Shown: positions 29,113 through 37,352 of the stretch, piece after piece
Position numbering within the stretch: the stretch's first letter is position 1
Layout of the letters: each line of letters starts with the position of its first letter
Assembly: GCA_945861895.1 (NCBI GenBank)
Contig: CAMAWF010000001.1
Coordinates: 46,333-110,332 of the forward strand
Origin: Rhizobium sp. Q54
GTDB taxonomy: Bacteria; Pseudomonadota; Alphaproteobacteria; Rhizobiales; Xanthobacteraceae
DNA: 64,000 nt
Direction of reading: 5' to 3'
Made by a program: the position numbers and the translations under genes
Notes under the pieces: model-generated
What the model was told of the DNA's origin: nothing
Databases searched by the model: none
The model's input: only the letters and a program-made list of their open reading frames with translations

Positions 29113-29766
29113 CTAAGCGGCGGCGGTTTCCCGTTCGAACACCGTCACCTTCACCGGCGTGCAGTTGTAGCCGTTGCACGGCGCCAGCACGTCCAAGGGA
29201 CAATTGGACAGCCCGATCAGGCAATCCATCATCGCCTCGAACTCGATGTAGTCGCCCGGCTTGGAAACCGGTTCGCCGATGTGCCAGCGCCCCTGCGCGC
29301 AGTCATGATGATAGTTCATGAACAGGTCCATGGTGTCCGGCACGTCCTCCGGCAGCAGCCCGTAGGGCGCGATCGCCTTCGAGATGATTTCGTGACAGCC
29401 GTCGCGCGGGCCGAAGCCGAAAGTCTCGTACAGGAAACGGTTGCACATGCGGTTGTGCGTGTCGTGGATGCCCTTGGGCTCCGGTGTCTCTTCAATGATC
29501 TTCATCATCGGACGGCAGATCGTCGACATCAGCGTGTCGCCGGCGGTGAGCTTGTCGCGCGGGATGTACGGCTGCCCCGGCGCCGGCACGTAGCGCGTGC
29601 GCGAGTAAGAGGTGGAGAGCTTTTCGCGCAGATTGGCGAGATTGAAGATCGCCATGTCAACGACCTGTTTGCCTTCAATATCAGTGACGCGGAAACGCTG
29701 ACCGTTCTTGACCTCCACCGCCAGACCGTTCTTCGGCGGTATGATCTTCTCGAAAACTGTTTTCAT
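29113..29766 (-). CDS. DUF1989 (urea carboxylase-associated) family protein
   Basis: 217-aa protein of the DUF1989 family, often found beside urea carboxylase or amidohydrolase genes. Conserved blocks: GQRFRVTDIEGKQVVDMAIFN, STSYSRTRYVPAPGQPYIPRD, ETPEPKGIHDTHNRMCNRFLYE, and CPLDVLAPCNGYNCTPVKV near the C terminus with Cys residues that could bind metal. Its biochemical activity is not established. It lies between an SDR and a Liv importer, and no urea carboxylase is nearby, so it probably belongs to a different amide or amine pathway. Confidence 0.87.
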   Translation of the reverse strand: MKTVFEKIIPPKNGLAVEVKNGQRFRVTDIEGKQVVDMAIFNLANLREKLSTSYSRTRYVPAPGQPYIPRDKLTAGDTLMSTICRPMMKIIEETPEPKGIHDTHNRMCNRFLYETFGFGPRDGCHEIISKAIAPYGLLPEDVPDTMDLFMNYHHDCAQGRWHIGEPVSKPGDYIEFEAMMDCLIGLSNCPLDVLAPCNGYNCTPVKVTVFERETAAA

Positions 29767-29782
29767 GGCTGCCCTCCCGTCA

Positions 29783-30598
29783 TCAACGGTTCTTGTCGCG
29801 GAAGCGATCCATCAGCGCCTTGTCCTGGCCGCCGTCGATCTCGATCATGCTGCCGTTGACCATTTCCATCAGCGGCGAAGCCAGCATGACCACGAGGTTG
29901 GCGACCTCCTCCGCTTCCGCGATGCGGCCCATGGGGATCGAGGCGGGCGCGAGCTTGTCGGCCTCCTCGTGGGTAATCTTCATGTCGCGCGCCATGGCAG
30001 TGACCAGTCCGGCCCAGCGTTCGGTGCGCACCGGGCCCGGATTGACCGCGACGAAGCTGATGTTGTTGCGGCCATATTGTCCGGCGAGCGACAGCGTGAG
30101 GTTTTGCCCGGCGGCATTGGCGGCGCCCGGACAGACTTCCCAGTAGGAAGGTTTCACGCCGTCATTGCCGATCAGGTTCACCACCCGTCCGCCGCCCTGC
30201 TTGACCATGATGGGCAGCACGTAACGCAGGCAGCGCACATAGCCCATGAACTTGAGCTGCATGCCCTTCTCCCAATCGTCTTCGGTCAAATGCTCGATCA
30301 CGCCGCCTGCCGCCGAGCCGGCATTGTTGACCATGATGTCGACACGGCCGAGCGCCTTGTGGCCCTGCGCGATGAAGTTCTTGGCGTCGGCGTCCTTTCG
30401 CAGATCGGCGGTGATGGCGACGATCTTGCGGCCGGTTTCCTTGGCGATTTCGTTGGCGACTTTCTCCAGCGGTTCCTTGCGCCGCGCGCAGATGGCGACA
30501 TCGACGCCCTCTTTCGCCAGCAGGCGCGCAATACTTTTACCGATGCCCTCGCTGCCGCCGGTCACCAGCGCGGTCTTGCCTTTAAGCTTGAGGTCCAT
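29783..30598 (-). CDS. SDR-fold protein with substituted catalytic residues
   Basis: 271-aa short-chain dehydrogenase fold. The cofactor motif TGGSEGIGKSI and structural MVNNAG are intact. By my alignment the active site is not: where active SDRs carry Ser and YxxxK, this protein reads VVNLIGNDGVKPSYWEVCPGAANAAG, giving Gly for Ser, Pro for Tyr and Asn for Lys. It can probably still bind NAD(P) but is unlikely to use the standard mechanism. Lies 16 bp before the DUF1989 gene in the same operon. C-terminal IDGGQDKAL is typical of the family. Confidence 0.88.
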   Translation of the reverse strand: MDLKLKGKTALVTGGSEGIGKSIARLLAKEGVDVAICARRKEPLEKVANEIAKETGRKIVAITADLRKDADAKNFIAQGHKALGRVDIMVNNAGSAAGGVIEHLTEDDWEKGMQLKFMGYVRCLRYVLPIMVKQGGGRVVNLIGNDGVKPSYWEVCPGAANAAGQNLTLSLAGQYGRNNISFVAVNPGPVRTERWAGLVTAMARDMKITHEEADKLAPASIPMGRIAEAEEVANLVVMLASPLMEMVNGSMIEIDGGQDKALMDRFRDKNR

Positions 30599-30620
30599 CT
30601 GTATCCTCCTGTGATTGTTT

Positions 30621-31484
30621 TTAAATTCCAGTCGATTTGTGCGCGAGCCAACGGCCGGCCTCGGCGGCGGCGAATAGTTCGCCGAGCGCGGCGTTAACGG
30701 CAGCCGGCTCCTCGGCGGGAATGTTATGTCCCGAGCGCGGGATCACCAATAATCCCGCGGTCGGCACCGTACGCTTGAGGAAAACGCTGCCGTCGAGGCA
30801 GGGATCGTCCTCGTCGCCGACAATGACCAGCAGCGGCACGGAAAACTTCTTCAGTTGCGCTTCCATCTCCCACAGCGTGGGGCGCTTGAGCTGCAGGTTG
30901 AACATGGTGTGGGCATGGCCTTCGGCCGAATGCTCGGCCAGCATCCGCGCAAATTCGGCGTAGCCGCGAGGATCTTTATTTTTCTGAGCCTGGCGCATCG
31001 GTGCGTCGGCGTATTTTGCCGCAGCCGCGGCAATCCCCTCTTCCGCGAACATCTTGCCGGTCTCGGCAGCGAGCGCCTTCATCGCCTCGCATTGGCGGGG
31101 ATCGGCCGAGGAACCCCAGCCGCAACCGGCGGCGGTCACCGAGATGCAGCGCTTGGGCACGCGCATGCCGACATGCAGCGCGGTATAGCCGCCCATGGAA
31201 TGGCCGACGATGTGGGCTTTCTCGATCTTGAGTGCATCGAGCACGGCGATAACATCGTCGCGTGCGATGTCTTGGCTGTAGCGCGCGGCTTCTTTGGGAA
31301 CGTCCGAGGGCGGATAGCCGCGCTGGCTATAAGTGACGCAGCGGTGCGCGCGCGAGAAATAACGAAGTTGCGGCTCCCAGGTGCGGTAATCGCCGGCATA
31401 TTCGTGCACGAACACGACCGGCGTGCCGGTGCCGGCTTCCTCATAATAAAGCCTGACGCCGTCCGGCGCAGTAATATGCGGCAT
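30621..31484 (-). CDS. Alpha/beta hydrolase
   Basis: 287-aa alpha/beta-hydrolase fold. Nucleophile elbow GHSMGG (Ser at about residue 98), oxyanion region VFVHEYAGDYRTW, acid residues in VIVGDEDDPCLDGS and the C-terminal histidine in PRSGHNIPAEEP. The start at MPHITAPDGVRLYYEE (31484) replaces the ORF-track start because the preceding 25 residues look untranslated and include the candidate operator. First gene of the minus-strand unit; it may hydrolyse an ester, amide or lactone before the SDR and DUF1989 steps. Confidence 0.88.
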   Translation of the reverse strand: MPHITAPDGVRLYYEEAGTGTPVVFVHEYAGDYRTWEPQLRYFSRAHRCVTYSQRGYPPSDVPKEAARYSQDIARDDVIAVLDALKIEKAHIVGHSMGGYTALHVGMRVPKRCISVTAAGCGWGSSADPRQCEAMKALAAETGKMFAEEGIAAAAAKYADAPMRQAQKNKDPRGYAEFARMLAEHSAEGHAHTMFNLQLKRPTLWEMEAQLKKFSVPLLVIVGDEDDPCLDGSVFLKRTVPTAGLLVIPRSGHNIPAEEPAAVNAALGELFAAAEAGRWLAHKSTGI

Positions 31485-31511
31485 CTCGCCCCCCTGCTGC
31501 TGGCGACATTT

Positions 31512-31525
31512 ATTTGCACACAAAT
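31512..31525 (-). promoter_or_regulatory. Candidate operator upstream of hydrolase operon
   Basis: ATTTGCACACAAAT, a 5-4-5 inverted repeat centred about 35 bp before the hydrolase ATG, overlapping the likely promoter. Near-copy of the site at 29057. The pair marks both start points of the same catabolic/transport unit. Confidence 0.55.
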
Positions 31526-31721
31526 GAAACCGGAGTAAAGTCGGCCAGACTGCGCGCAACCGGTGATGTCAGTTTCGCATCGCGGCCGCGTTTGAAAGCC
31601 CGAGCAGGTTCAGCGAAGCCGATTGCGTAAATCGCTGAAAATGGGCCCAATTGGCCCCATACATCACGCAAGACCGTGACGATCGCGATCACGGCTTGAA
31701 CGTTCACAGGGGGGAGCTGTC

Positions 31722-32702
31722 ATGCCCACGATATCCCGTCGCCACCTCGCCGCACTCGCCGCTGCTTTCGCATTCACCGTATTCGGCATCGCCGCGACGC
31801 AGGCGCAGCAATTGCCGAAAATCACCGTCTCCAGTCTGACTCTGCCGGTGTTCAATCCGCTGGTTTGGAACATCATGAAGGCGAAGGGCTTCGACAAGAA
31901 GCATGGCTTCGAACTCGACGCCAAAGCCTATCCGTCCATTTCGGCGTTCTATGCCGCCTTCGCCACCGGCGAAACCGATGTGGTGATCGGCGGCCCAACG
32001 ATTTTGCAGAAGCTCTATCAGGAAGGCGTCCCCGTGCGCATCATCGGCACGGGTTTCACGCTGGCCGATCTCGTGATTTTCGCCAAGGACGACAAAATCA
32101 AATCGCTGGCCGATCTCAAGGGCAAGCAGCTTGCCGTCGACATGGGTGGCTCGCAATTCCAGGTGGTCAAGATGTACGCCAACGCCAAGGGGCTCGAACT
32201 CGGCAAGGACATCATCGTCGTCAACGCCAACTTCGCCCTCGCACGCGCGCAGCTTGAAGCCGACCGCGTCGAGGCCGCGCTGGTGATCGAGCCGCTGGCG
32301 AGTATCATCCTCAAGCAAAATCCGACCTGGAAGGTCATCTTCAACGGCGCCGTCGGCTGGAAGGAAATCACCGGCCAGGACGGCTGGGAAATCGTGACCG
32401 CGATGCGCGCCGACGCCATCGCTAAAAATCCCAACGCACCGAAGATGCTGCTGGCAGCGCTGCAAGACGTGGCCAAGTTTATCCACACTGAAACGGAAGC
32501 GGCCGACAAGATCGCCAATGAAACGCTCAAATTGCCGCCCGGCATTCTCACGGCCGCGGTGGCCAGCAAGCGGCTGAGCATGATCATGCAGCCGGCGTGG
32601 GAGCCGGCCACACGCAAGTCGATCACCGACATGATGGAACGCGCGGTCAAGGCCGGCTTCTATCCGAAGATGCCGGACGAGAAGATCATCTATGCACCGT
32701 GA
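31722..32702 (+). CDS. ABC importer substrate-binding protein (TauA/SsuA/NMT1-like)
   Basis: 326-aa periplasmic protein of the nitrate/sulfonate/taurine binding family. Signal sequence MPTISRRHLAALAAAFAFTV, with an SRR-type twin-arginine look, cleaved near TQAQQ. Then ITVSSLTLPVFNPLVWNIMKAKGFDKKHGFELD and FATGETDVVIGGPT, typical of the fold. A strong GGGGGGAG ribosome site precedes the ATG. It overlaps the permease gene by 11 nt. Ligand unknown; the convergent TauE/SafE gene makes a sulfonate possible but not shown. Confidence 0.9.
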   Translation: MPTISRRHLAALAAAFAFTVFGIAATQAQQLPKITVSSLTLPVFNPLVWNIMKAKGFDKKHGFELDAKAYPSISAFYAAFATGETDVVIGGPTILQKLYQEGVPVRIIGTGFTLADLVIFAKDDKIKSLADLKGKQLAVDMGGSQFQVVKMYANAKGLELGKDIIVVNANFALARAQLEADRVEAALVIEPLASIILKQNPTWKVIFNGAVGWKEITGQDGWEIVTAMRADAIAKNPNAPKMLLAALQDVAKFIHTETEAADKIANETLKLPPGILTAAVASKRLSMIMQPAWEPATRKSITDMMERAVKAGFYPKMPDEKIIYAP

Positions 32703-33465
32703 GGAGCAGCGCGAGTCTGTCCTCGATCCCCGGTTTCCGCGGCAGACTCTCGTCTCCATTCTGGTCTTCGCCGTCGTCTGGGAGGTGATGTCTCACCTCG
32801 CGCCGTCGCTTGGAATTCCGGCCTTCGCGATCCCGAGCTTCGTCCGCATCGGGCAAAGCCTGCTGACGATCACCCCGATCGACGTCGCCGTCACGCTGGC
32901 GCGCGTGATCGGCGCGCTGGCCGTTTCCTTCGTGCTCGGGCTCGTCTTGGCGATGGCGATGTACCGGTCGCAAAGCCTGGAGAATTATCTGCACCCGCTG
33001 ATCCGCATCCTGATGGCGGTGCCGGTGGTCTCCTGGATCCTGTTCGCGGTGCTGTGGTTTCGCGGCGTGGAATTCCGCATCGGATTTGTGCTGGTGGCGG
33101 TGTGCGGACCGGTGTTCCTGATCGATTCGCTCGATGCCATGCGCGGCGTGCCGCGCGAGTTGCGCGGCATGATGCGATCGTTCCGGCCGACAACGCTGCA
33201 ATATTTCGTCAAGCTGATGCTGCCGGCGATCGTGCCGAACATCATCACCAGCTGGAAAATAAATCTCAGCCTTGCCATCCGCGTCGTCACCATTGCCGAA
33301 CTGGTCGGCGCGGTGACCGGCATCGGGCATCAATTGGCGGTGGCGCAGGAACTGTTCTCTGTCGCCGACGTTTTCGCCTGGACGCTGGTGCTGGTGGCGC
33401 TGCTGTTCCTGCTGGAAGCGATGGTCATCCATATCGAAAACCGGCTGCTGCGGTGGCGGGCATGA
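32692..33465 (+). CDS. ABC importer permease (TauC/SsuC-like)
   Basis: 257-aa membrane permease of the BPD transport family. About six hydrophobic helices; the coupling-helix region reads IDSLDAMRGVPRELRGMMRSFRPTTLQYFVKLMLPAIVPNIITSWKINL, close to the EAA-loop consensus with the LPA motif. Lies between the binding protein (11-nt overlap) and the ATPase (4-nt overlap). Confidence 0.92.
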   Translation: MHREEQRESVLDPRFPRQTLVSILVFAVVWEVMSHLAPSLGIPAFAIPSFVRIGQSLLTITPIDVAVTLARVIGALAVSFVLGLVLAMAMYRSQSLENYLHPLIRILMAVPVVSWILFAVLWFRGVEFRIGFVLVAVCGPVFLIDSLDAMRGVPRELRGMMRSFRPTTLQYFVKLMLPAIVPNIITSWKINLSLAIRVVTIAELVGAVTGIGHQLAVAQELFSVADVFAWTLVLVALLFLLEAMVIHIENRLLRWRA

Positions 33466-34241
33466 GCGGGCCGCCGCCGATCGAGGTGCGCGATCTGCGC
33501 AAGGTCTTCCGCCAGACCACCACCGGGCAAAGCGTGGTCGCCATCGAGCGGCTCGATCTCAATATCGCGCCGCGCGAGGTCGTCGCCATCGTCGGGCAGA
33601 CCGGCTGCGGAAAGTCCACATTTTTCGATCTGATGATCGGCCTCGAGCAGCCGAGCGGAGGCTCGATCCGTATCGGCGACAAGAGCCCGTATTCGGACTT
33701 CGATTATTTCCGCGGCCGGATGGCGACGGTGTTCCAGCAGGACCGGCTGCTGCCGTGGCGCTCGGCCATCGACAATGTGCGGCTGCCGCTGGAACTCATC
33801 GGGCTTCCCGACGAGGTGCAGCACGAGCGCTCGCTGTCCTGGCTCAAGCGCCTCGGGCTGGAAAAATTCACCAATGCTTATCCGCACGAGCTATCGGGCG
33901 GCATGCGCCAGCGGGTGGCGATCGCGCGCGCTTTCGTCGTGCAGCCGGATATTCTGCTCGCCGACGAAGCCTTCGGCCATCTCGACGAAGTCACCGCGGC
34001 CGAACTGCGCGAGACTTTTTTGGCGCTTGCGCGCGAATTCGGCTCGACCGCGATCCTCATCACCCATCAGCTTGAGGAAGCCATCGGCGTCGGCGACCGT
34101 ATTATCGTGTTCGGCAAATCGGCTGCCTTGCTTGCGGACGTGCGCGTCGCCGCCTGGCCAAAAAGCGAATATTTGCTGCTGCGCGAAGCGATCCAGGCAA
34201 CGCTTCAGAGCAATCGCCCGGATCCAAGATTGGCCAGATAG
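33462..34241 (+). CDS. ABC importer ATP-binding protein (TauB/SsuB-like)
   Basis: 259-aa ATPase. Walker A GQTGCGKSTF, Q-loop FQQDRLLPWRSA, signature LSGGMRQRVAIARAF, Walker B ILLADEAFGHLDE, switch His in ILITHQLEEA. FQQDRLLPW followed by a DE-AFGHLD Walker B is usual for the nitrate/taurine group. The start at 33462 overlaps the permease stop; the ORF-track start lies in a shadow frame. Confidence 0.93.
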   Translation: MSGPPPIEVRDLRKVFRQTTTGQSVVAIERLDLNIAPREVVAIVGQTGCGKSTFFDLMIGLEQPSGGSIRIGDKSPYSDFDYFRGRMATVFQQDRLLPWRSAIDNVRLPLELIGLPDEVQHERSLSWLKRLGLEKFTNAYPHELSGGMRQRVAIARAFVVQPDILLADEAFGHLDEVTAAELRETFLALAREFGSTAILITHQLEEAIGVGDRIIVFGKSAALLADVRVAAWPKSEYLLLREAIQATLQSNRPDPRLAR

Positions 34242-34365
34242 TCCTGCATCGGCGCGGCTTTGGCGTCGCATCGCCGCTGTGGATTTCCTGTGGGAAAATC
34301 TTTGGATGAGCCGGGGATAGGTCTGGGATAACCGGTGAATATCTCGCGGAAGCCAGCAACCGGCG

Positions 34366-35100
34366 TCAGAAAAATATCCGCAACGCAAGGTGACTGCCGA
34401 GCAGCAGCATGCCGAGAAAAAAGCAAAACCGGAATGTCTGCGCGCGAATGCGGCCCCTTACTTTTTGTCCGACCCACATGCCGATGAGCGCCGCCGCAAG
34501 CGCCAGCGCCGAGGGGCCGGCGCTGGACATTTGAAACGCGCCCTCGCGCGACAGAACCACCGCCAGCGCCAGCATCGAGACGGTGAACAATAAACCGAGC
34601 GCCTGCACCAGATCGTCCTTGTCGAGGTCGAGCGCCTGCAAATAAGGAACGCTGGGAATCGCGAACACGCCGGTCGCGGCGCTGATAAAGCCGTTGACCA
34701 GGCCGATCACCGGCGTGAGCCAAGGCTCCATATGCGCCGGCACTGAAAACCGCACCGCGGTCAGCCCGAGAATGGCATACAGCACCAGCATCGCACCGAG
34801 CGCCGAGCCGGCCCAGCCATTGCCCGCGACAAGAATGCCTCCGCCGGCGAAAGCGCCGGCAAAAATCGCCAGCAGCATCGGCCACAATCGCCGCAGCAGC
34901 GGCCGCAGGCTCGGACCGATGGCCAGCTGCCAGACATTGGTCACCAGCGTGGGCACGAACATCAGCACGACCGCCTGCGCCGGTGTCATGACCAGACCGA
35001 GCAGGCCGATGGCGACGGTCGGCAGCCCGAGCCCGAGCACGCCCTTGACGAAGCCGGCGAGCAGAAATGCCGCCACCGTAAGAATCAGAATCGGGTCCAT
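34366..35100 (-). CDS. TauE/SafE-family membrane permease
   Basis: 244-aa protein with about eight hydrophobic helices and the repeated family motif: GFVKGVLGLGLPTVAIGLL in the first half and GFISAATGVFAIPSVPYLQAL in the second. Family members are proposed exporters of sulfite, sulfoacetate or other anions. The ORF-track start (35238) is false: its first residues, MFEHDLYRKPVPTFRDHA, are a translation of the 35184 repeat. MDPILILTVAA at 35100 begins directly in the first helix. Convergent with the TauABC-like operon. Confidence 0.88.
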   Translation of the reverse strand: MDPILILTVAAFLLAGFVKGVLGLGLPTVAIGLLGLVMTPAQAVVLMFVPTLVTNVWQLAIGPSLRPLLRRLWPMLLAIFAGAFAGGGILVAGNGWAGSALGAMLVLYAILGLTAVRFSVPAHMEPWLTPVIGLVNGFISAATGVFAIPSVPYLQALDLDKDDLVQALGLLFTVSMLALAVVLSREGAFQMSSAGPSALALAAALIGMWVGQKVRGRIRAQTFRFCFFLGMLLLGSHLALRIFF

Positions 35101-35183
35101 CGCGCCATCTTTGTGCCGCCGGCTCGGATCGGACAATAGTGCGATTGGACTGCGCGACCTGCGCAGGCGGAATGGCTTGCTTA

Positions 35184-35278
35184 GAGCATGATCCCGAAAA
35201 GTGGGAACCGGTTTTCGGTAAAGATCATGCTCAAACAAAAAGATGGAGCCAGGCTCTGATTCAATCGGAGCCGATCAG
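35184..35278 (+). repeat. GCATGATCCCG interspersed repeat, two-module copy
   Basis: Module 1, 35184-35232: GAGCATGATCCCGAAAAG through GATCATGCTC, with inverted ends. Module 2, 35255-35278: CTCTGATTCAATCGGAGC and GATCAGTCTC. The copy at 51785-51889, read on the other strand, has the same two modules in the same order and similar spacing, so the unit is about 100 bp. It lies in the 280-bp gap before the Rieske gene. Confidence 0.85.
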
Positions 35279-35380
35279 TCTCCAATCGACAGCAACGCGC
35301 GCGCGTTGCCCGGCAAGGCCATAAGGTGTCATACTTTTTGCGCCGCTCATTCACGCTTAACGCGCGCCAGGGCCTAAGCG

Positions 35381-35749
35381 ATGCCGGAAATATTCGTCGC
35401 CAAGGTTTCGCAGTTTCCCGACGGCGAGCGCCGGATCGTCGCGCATGCGGGCTGCGAAATCGGCGTCTTTCACTGGCAGGGGAAGTTTTTCGCCTATGAA
35501 AATCGCTGCCTGCACCAGGGTGGCCCCGCCTGCGAAGGGGTCATCATGCACAAGGTGGAGGACGTGATTGCCGCCGACCGCACCTGGCAGGGGCAGAAGT
35601 TTGCTTCCGAAGAAGTGCACTTCGTCTGCCCGTGGCACGGCTACGAATACGATCTTCGCACCGGCGAATGCGCGGCGAACCGGCGGCTCAAGCTCAAGAG
35701 CTTCGAAGTCAAACGCCGAGGGGAGGATGTCTATGTCATTGCCGGCTGA
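35381..35749 (+). CDS. Rieske 2Fe-2S protein
   Basis: 122-aa soluble Rieske-domain protein. Cluster ligands are in NRCLHQGG (C-x-H) and VCPWHGYEYD (C-x2-H), the complete set. Size and layout resemble the small ferredoxin-like Rieske components of oxygenases or NirD. No oxygenase alpha subunit is adjacent; the next genes are a small helical protein and an amidohydrolase. It may deliver electrons to a partner elsewhere or act as a redox-sensing subunit. Its 3' end overlaps the next gene by 17 nt. Confidence 0.92.
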   Translation: MPEIFVAKVSQFPDGERRIVAHAGCEIGVFHWQGKFFAYENRCLHQGGPACEGVIMHKVEDVIAADRTWQGQKFASEEVHFVCPWHGYEYDLRTGECAANRRLKLKSFEVKRRGEDVYVIAG

Positions 35750-35990
35750 GACCACGCTGGCGCCGCACGCGGCCGCCGCGCCAAACGACGCCGATATCCA
35801 GGCGATGCTGGCAAACGCAGTGCGGCTTTACGCCGAGCGTTTCGCCGAACGCGACGGCGCGCTTGCCGCCTTCCCCGATGCGGCGCAGGTGACCGCCACC
35901 GACGCCATGGTGACGGTCTCCGCCATTCTCAAAGCCGTGAACGTGCAGATTTTCGAACTCGGCATGTGGCAGGCCTGGGCGGGGAAATAG
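35733..35990 (+). CDS. Small uncharacterised protein next to Rieske gene
   Basis: 85-aa protein starting MSLPAETTLAPHAAAAPND, mostly helical by composition, ending QIFELGMWQAWAGK. The start at 35733 follows GGGGAGG by 6 nt and overlaps the Rieske stop, which supports it as a real, coupled gene over the longer ORF-track start. I do not recognise a domain. Tight coupling suggests it works with the Rieske protein. Confidence 0.7.
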   Translation: MSLPAETTLAPHAAAAPNDADIQAMLANAVRLYAERFAERDGALAAFPDAAQVTATDAMVTVSAILKAVNVQIFELGMWQAWAGK

Positions 35991-36026
35991 GAAACGATGC
36001 AAAGCGTCCACCACCATATGCCGCTC

Positions 36027-36095
36027 ATTCCCGCGCAAGCGGGAATCCAGAGTAACATTAACAAATTTAATCTAGGTCCCCGCATTCGCGGGGAC
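36027..36095. repeat. Two intergenic hairpins (ATTCCCGC and GTCCCCGC type)
   Basis: ATTCCCGCGCAAGCGGGAAT (36027-36046) and GTCCCCGCATTCGCGGGGAC (36076-36095), each an inverted repeat with a short loop, separated by an AT-rich 29-nt spacer. A common alphaproteobacterial intergenic repeat; it ends 14 bp before the amidohydrolase ATG and so lies in its leader. Confidence 0.75.
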
Positions 36096-36109
36096 GAGCG
36101 AAGGTAACG

Positions 36110-37324
36110 ATGGAACTTCCGCTCAGCGATTTTCGCCGCATGGCGGTGGAGGAATTCGACACCACGAAATTGCTGGCGCACGCCGCCCAACAGGCGCGCG
36201 AGCGCGAATACCAGAAATTTCCCATCGTCGACGTCGACTCGCACCACTACGAAAGCGAGTCGATCGACGAAATTCTCGAATACATGGACGATCCGGTGTT
36301 GCAGCAGCTTGCGCGCAGCGCGCGGCAAGCGAGCGCCAAGAGCGTCGGCATGCTGCCGGCCGGCGTCGGCTATCAGGACATGGGCGGGCGGGTGATGCGC
36401 TATCCGCTGCGCGGCCTGGAAAAAACCGAGCCCGGCGTCCAGCGCGACATCTCGCTGACGCGGCGCTGGATGGACGCCATCGGCATCGACATCGCCGTGA
36501 TGTTTCCAACGCCGATGCTGCAACTCGGTTTGCACCCGCAGGTCGAAGTCGAAGTCGCCCTGGCGCGCGCCTATAATCGCTGGCTGACCGAGCGGGTCCT
36601 CGCCAATGAGCCGCGCATCCGCTCGATGCTGTATCTGCCATTCAACGATCCGGAAGCCTCGTTCCGGATGGTGCAGGAATTCGGCAGACTGAAAGGCGTG
36701 GTCGGCTTCATGGTGACCTCGGCGCGCTACCGCCCGGTGCACCACAATTCCTACATGAAGACTTATGCCTTGATGGAAGAGATGAGCCTGCCGCTCGCCT
36801 TCCATGCCGGCTACAACTGGAACGACCAGAGCACCGGCATGTTGAACCGCTTCATTTCGGTGCATGCGCTCGGTTTCGTGTTCTACAACATGATCCATCT
36901 CGCCAACTGGATCATCAACGGGTTGCCCGAGCGCTTCCCGAAATTGAAAGTCGCCTGGGTCGAGAGCGGGCTCGCCTGGGTGCCGTTCATGATGCAACGC
37001 TTCGACAATGAATATATGATGCGCTCGTCCGAGGCGCCGGCGCTCAAGAAGCTGCCGAGCGACTACATGCGGGAGATGTTTTTTTCCTCGCAGCCGATGG
37101 AAATGACCGACATGGGCGCACTGGAAACCACGTTCCGAATGATCAACGCGGAAACGCAATTGCTCTATTCATCCGACTATCCGCATTGGGACTTCGATCT
37201 GCCGAGCACGATCTACGATTTGCCGTTCCTGAGCGAGCAGGCAAAGCACAATATCCTGGGCGGCAACGCCATCCGCCTGTTCGGTCTTGATCTGCCTGCG
37301 GAGAAGATGGCGCACGTAGCATGA
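36110..37324 (+). CDS. Amidohydrolase-family (amidohydrolase 2) protein
   Basis: 404-aa TIM-barrel metal-dependent hydrolase or decarboxylase of the ACMSD/amidohydrolase-2 group. N-terminal metal region FPIVDVDSHHYESES, with the D-x-H-H form seen in the DVDSHxYEP clade instead of the more usual D-x-H-x-H. Further ligands are likely in LAFHAGYNWND and in the C-terminal SSDYPHWDFD. About 35 extra N-terminal residues precede the barrel. Members of this clade often act in aromatic or heterocyclic ring breakdown. The reaction is not known. Confidence 0.87.
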   Translation: MELPLSDFRRMAVEEFDTTKLLAHAAQQAREREYQKFPIVDVDSHHYESESIDEILEYMDDPVLQQLARSARQASAKSVGMLPAGVGYQDMGGRVMRYPLRGLEKTEPGVQRDISLTRRWMDAIGIDIAVMFPTPMLQLGLHPQVEVEVALARAYNRWLTERVLANEPRIRSMLYLPFNDPEASFRMVQEFGRLKGVVGFMVTSARYRPVHHNSYMKTYALMEEMSLPLAFHAGYNWNDQSTGMLNRFISVHALGFVFYNMIHLANWIINGLPERFPKLKVAWVESGLAWVPFMMQRFDNEYMMRSSEAPALKKLPSDYMREMFFSSQPMEMTDMGALETTFRMINAETQLLYSSDYPHWDFDLPSTIYDLPFLSEQAKHNILGGNAIRLFGLDLPAEKMAHVA

Positions 37325-37352
37325 GCAATCCGGCATCCGAGGGGTGCGCGAC

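Noticed and set aside
31636-31655. GGGCCCAATTGGCCCC near the TauA-like gene as an operator
   Set aside because: Symmetric only around CCAATTGG; no second copy and no regulator nearby, so evidence is too weak to list as a site.
35101-35238. N-terminal extension of the TauE/SafE protein
   Set aside because: Encodes a translation of the interspersed repeat (MFEHDLYRKPVPTF), not family sequence.
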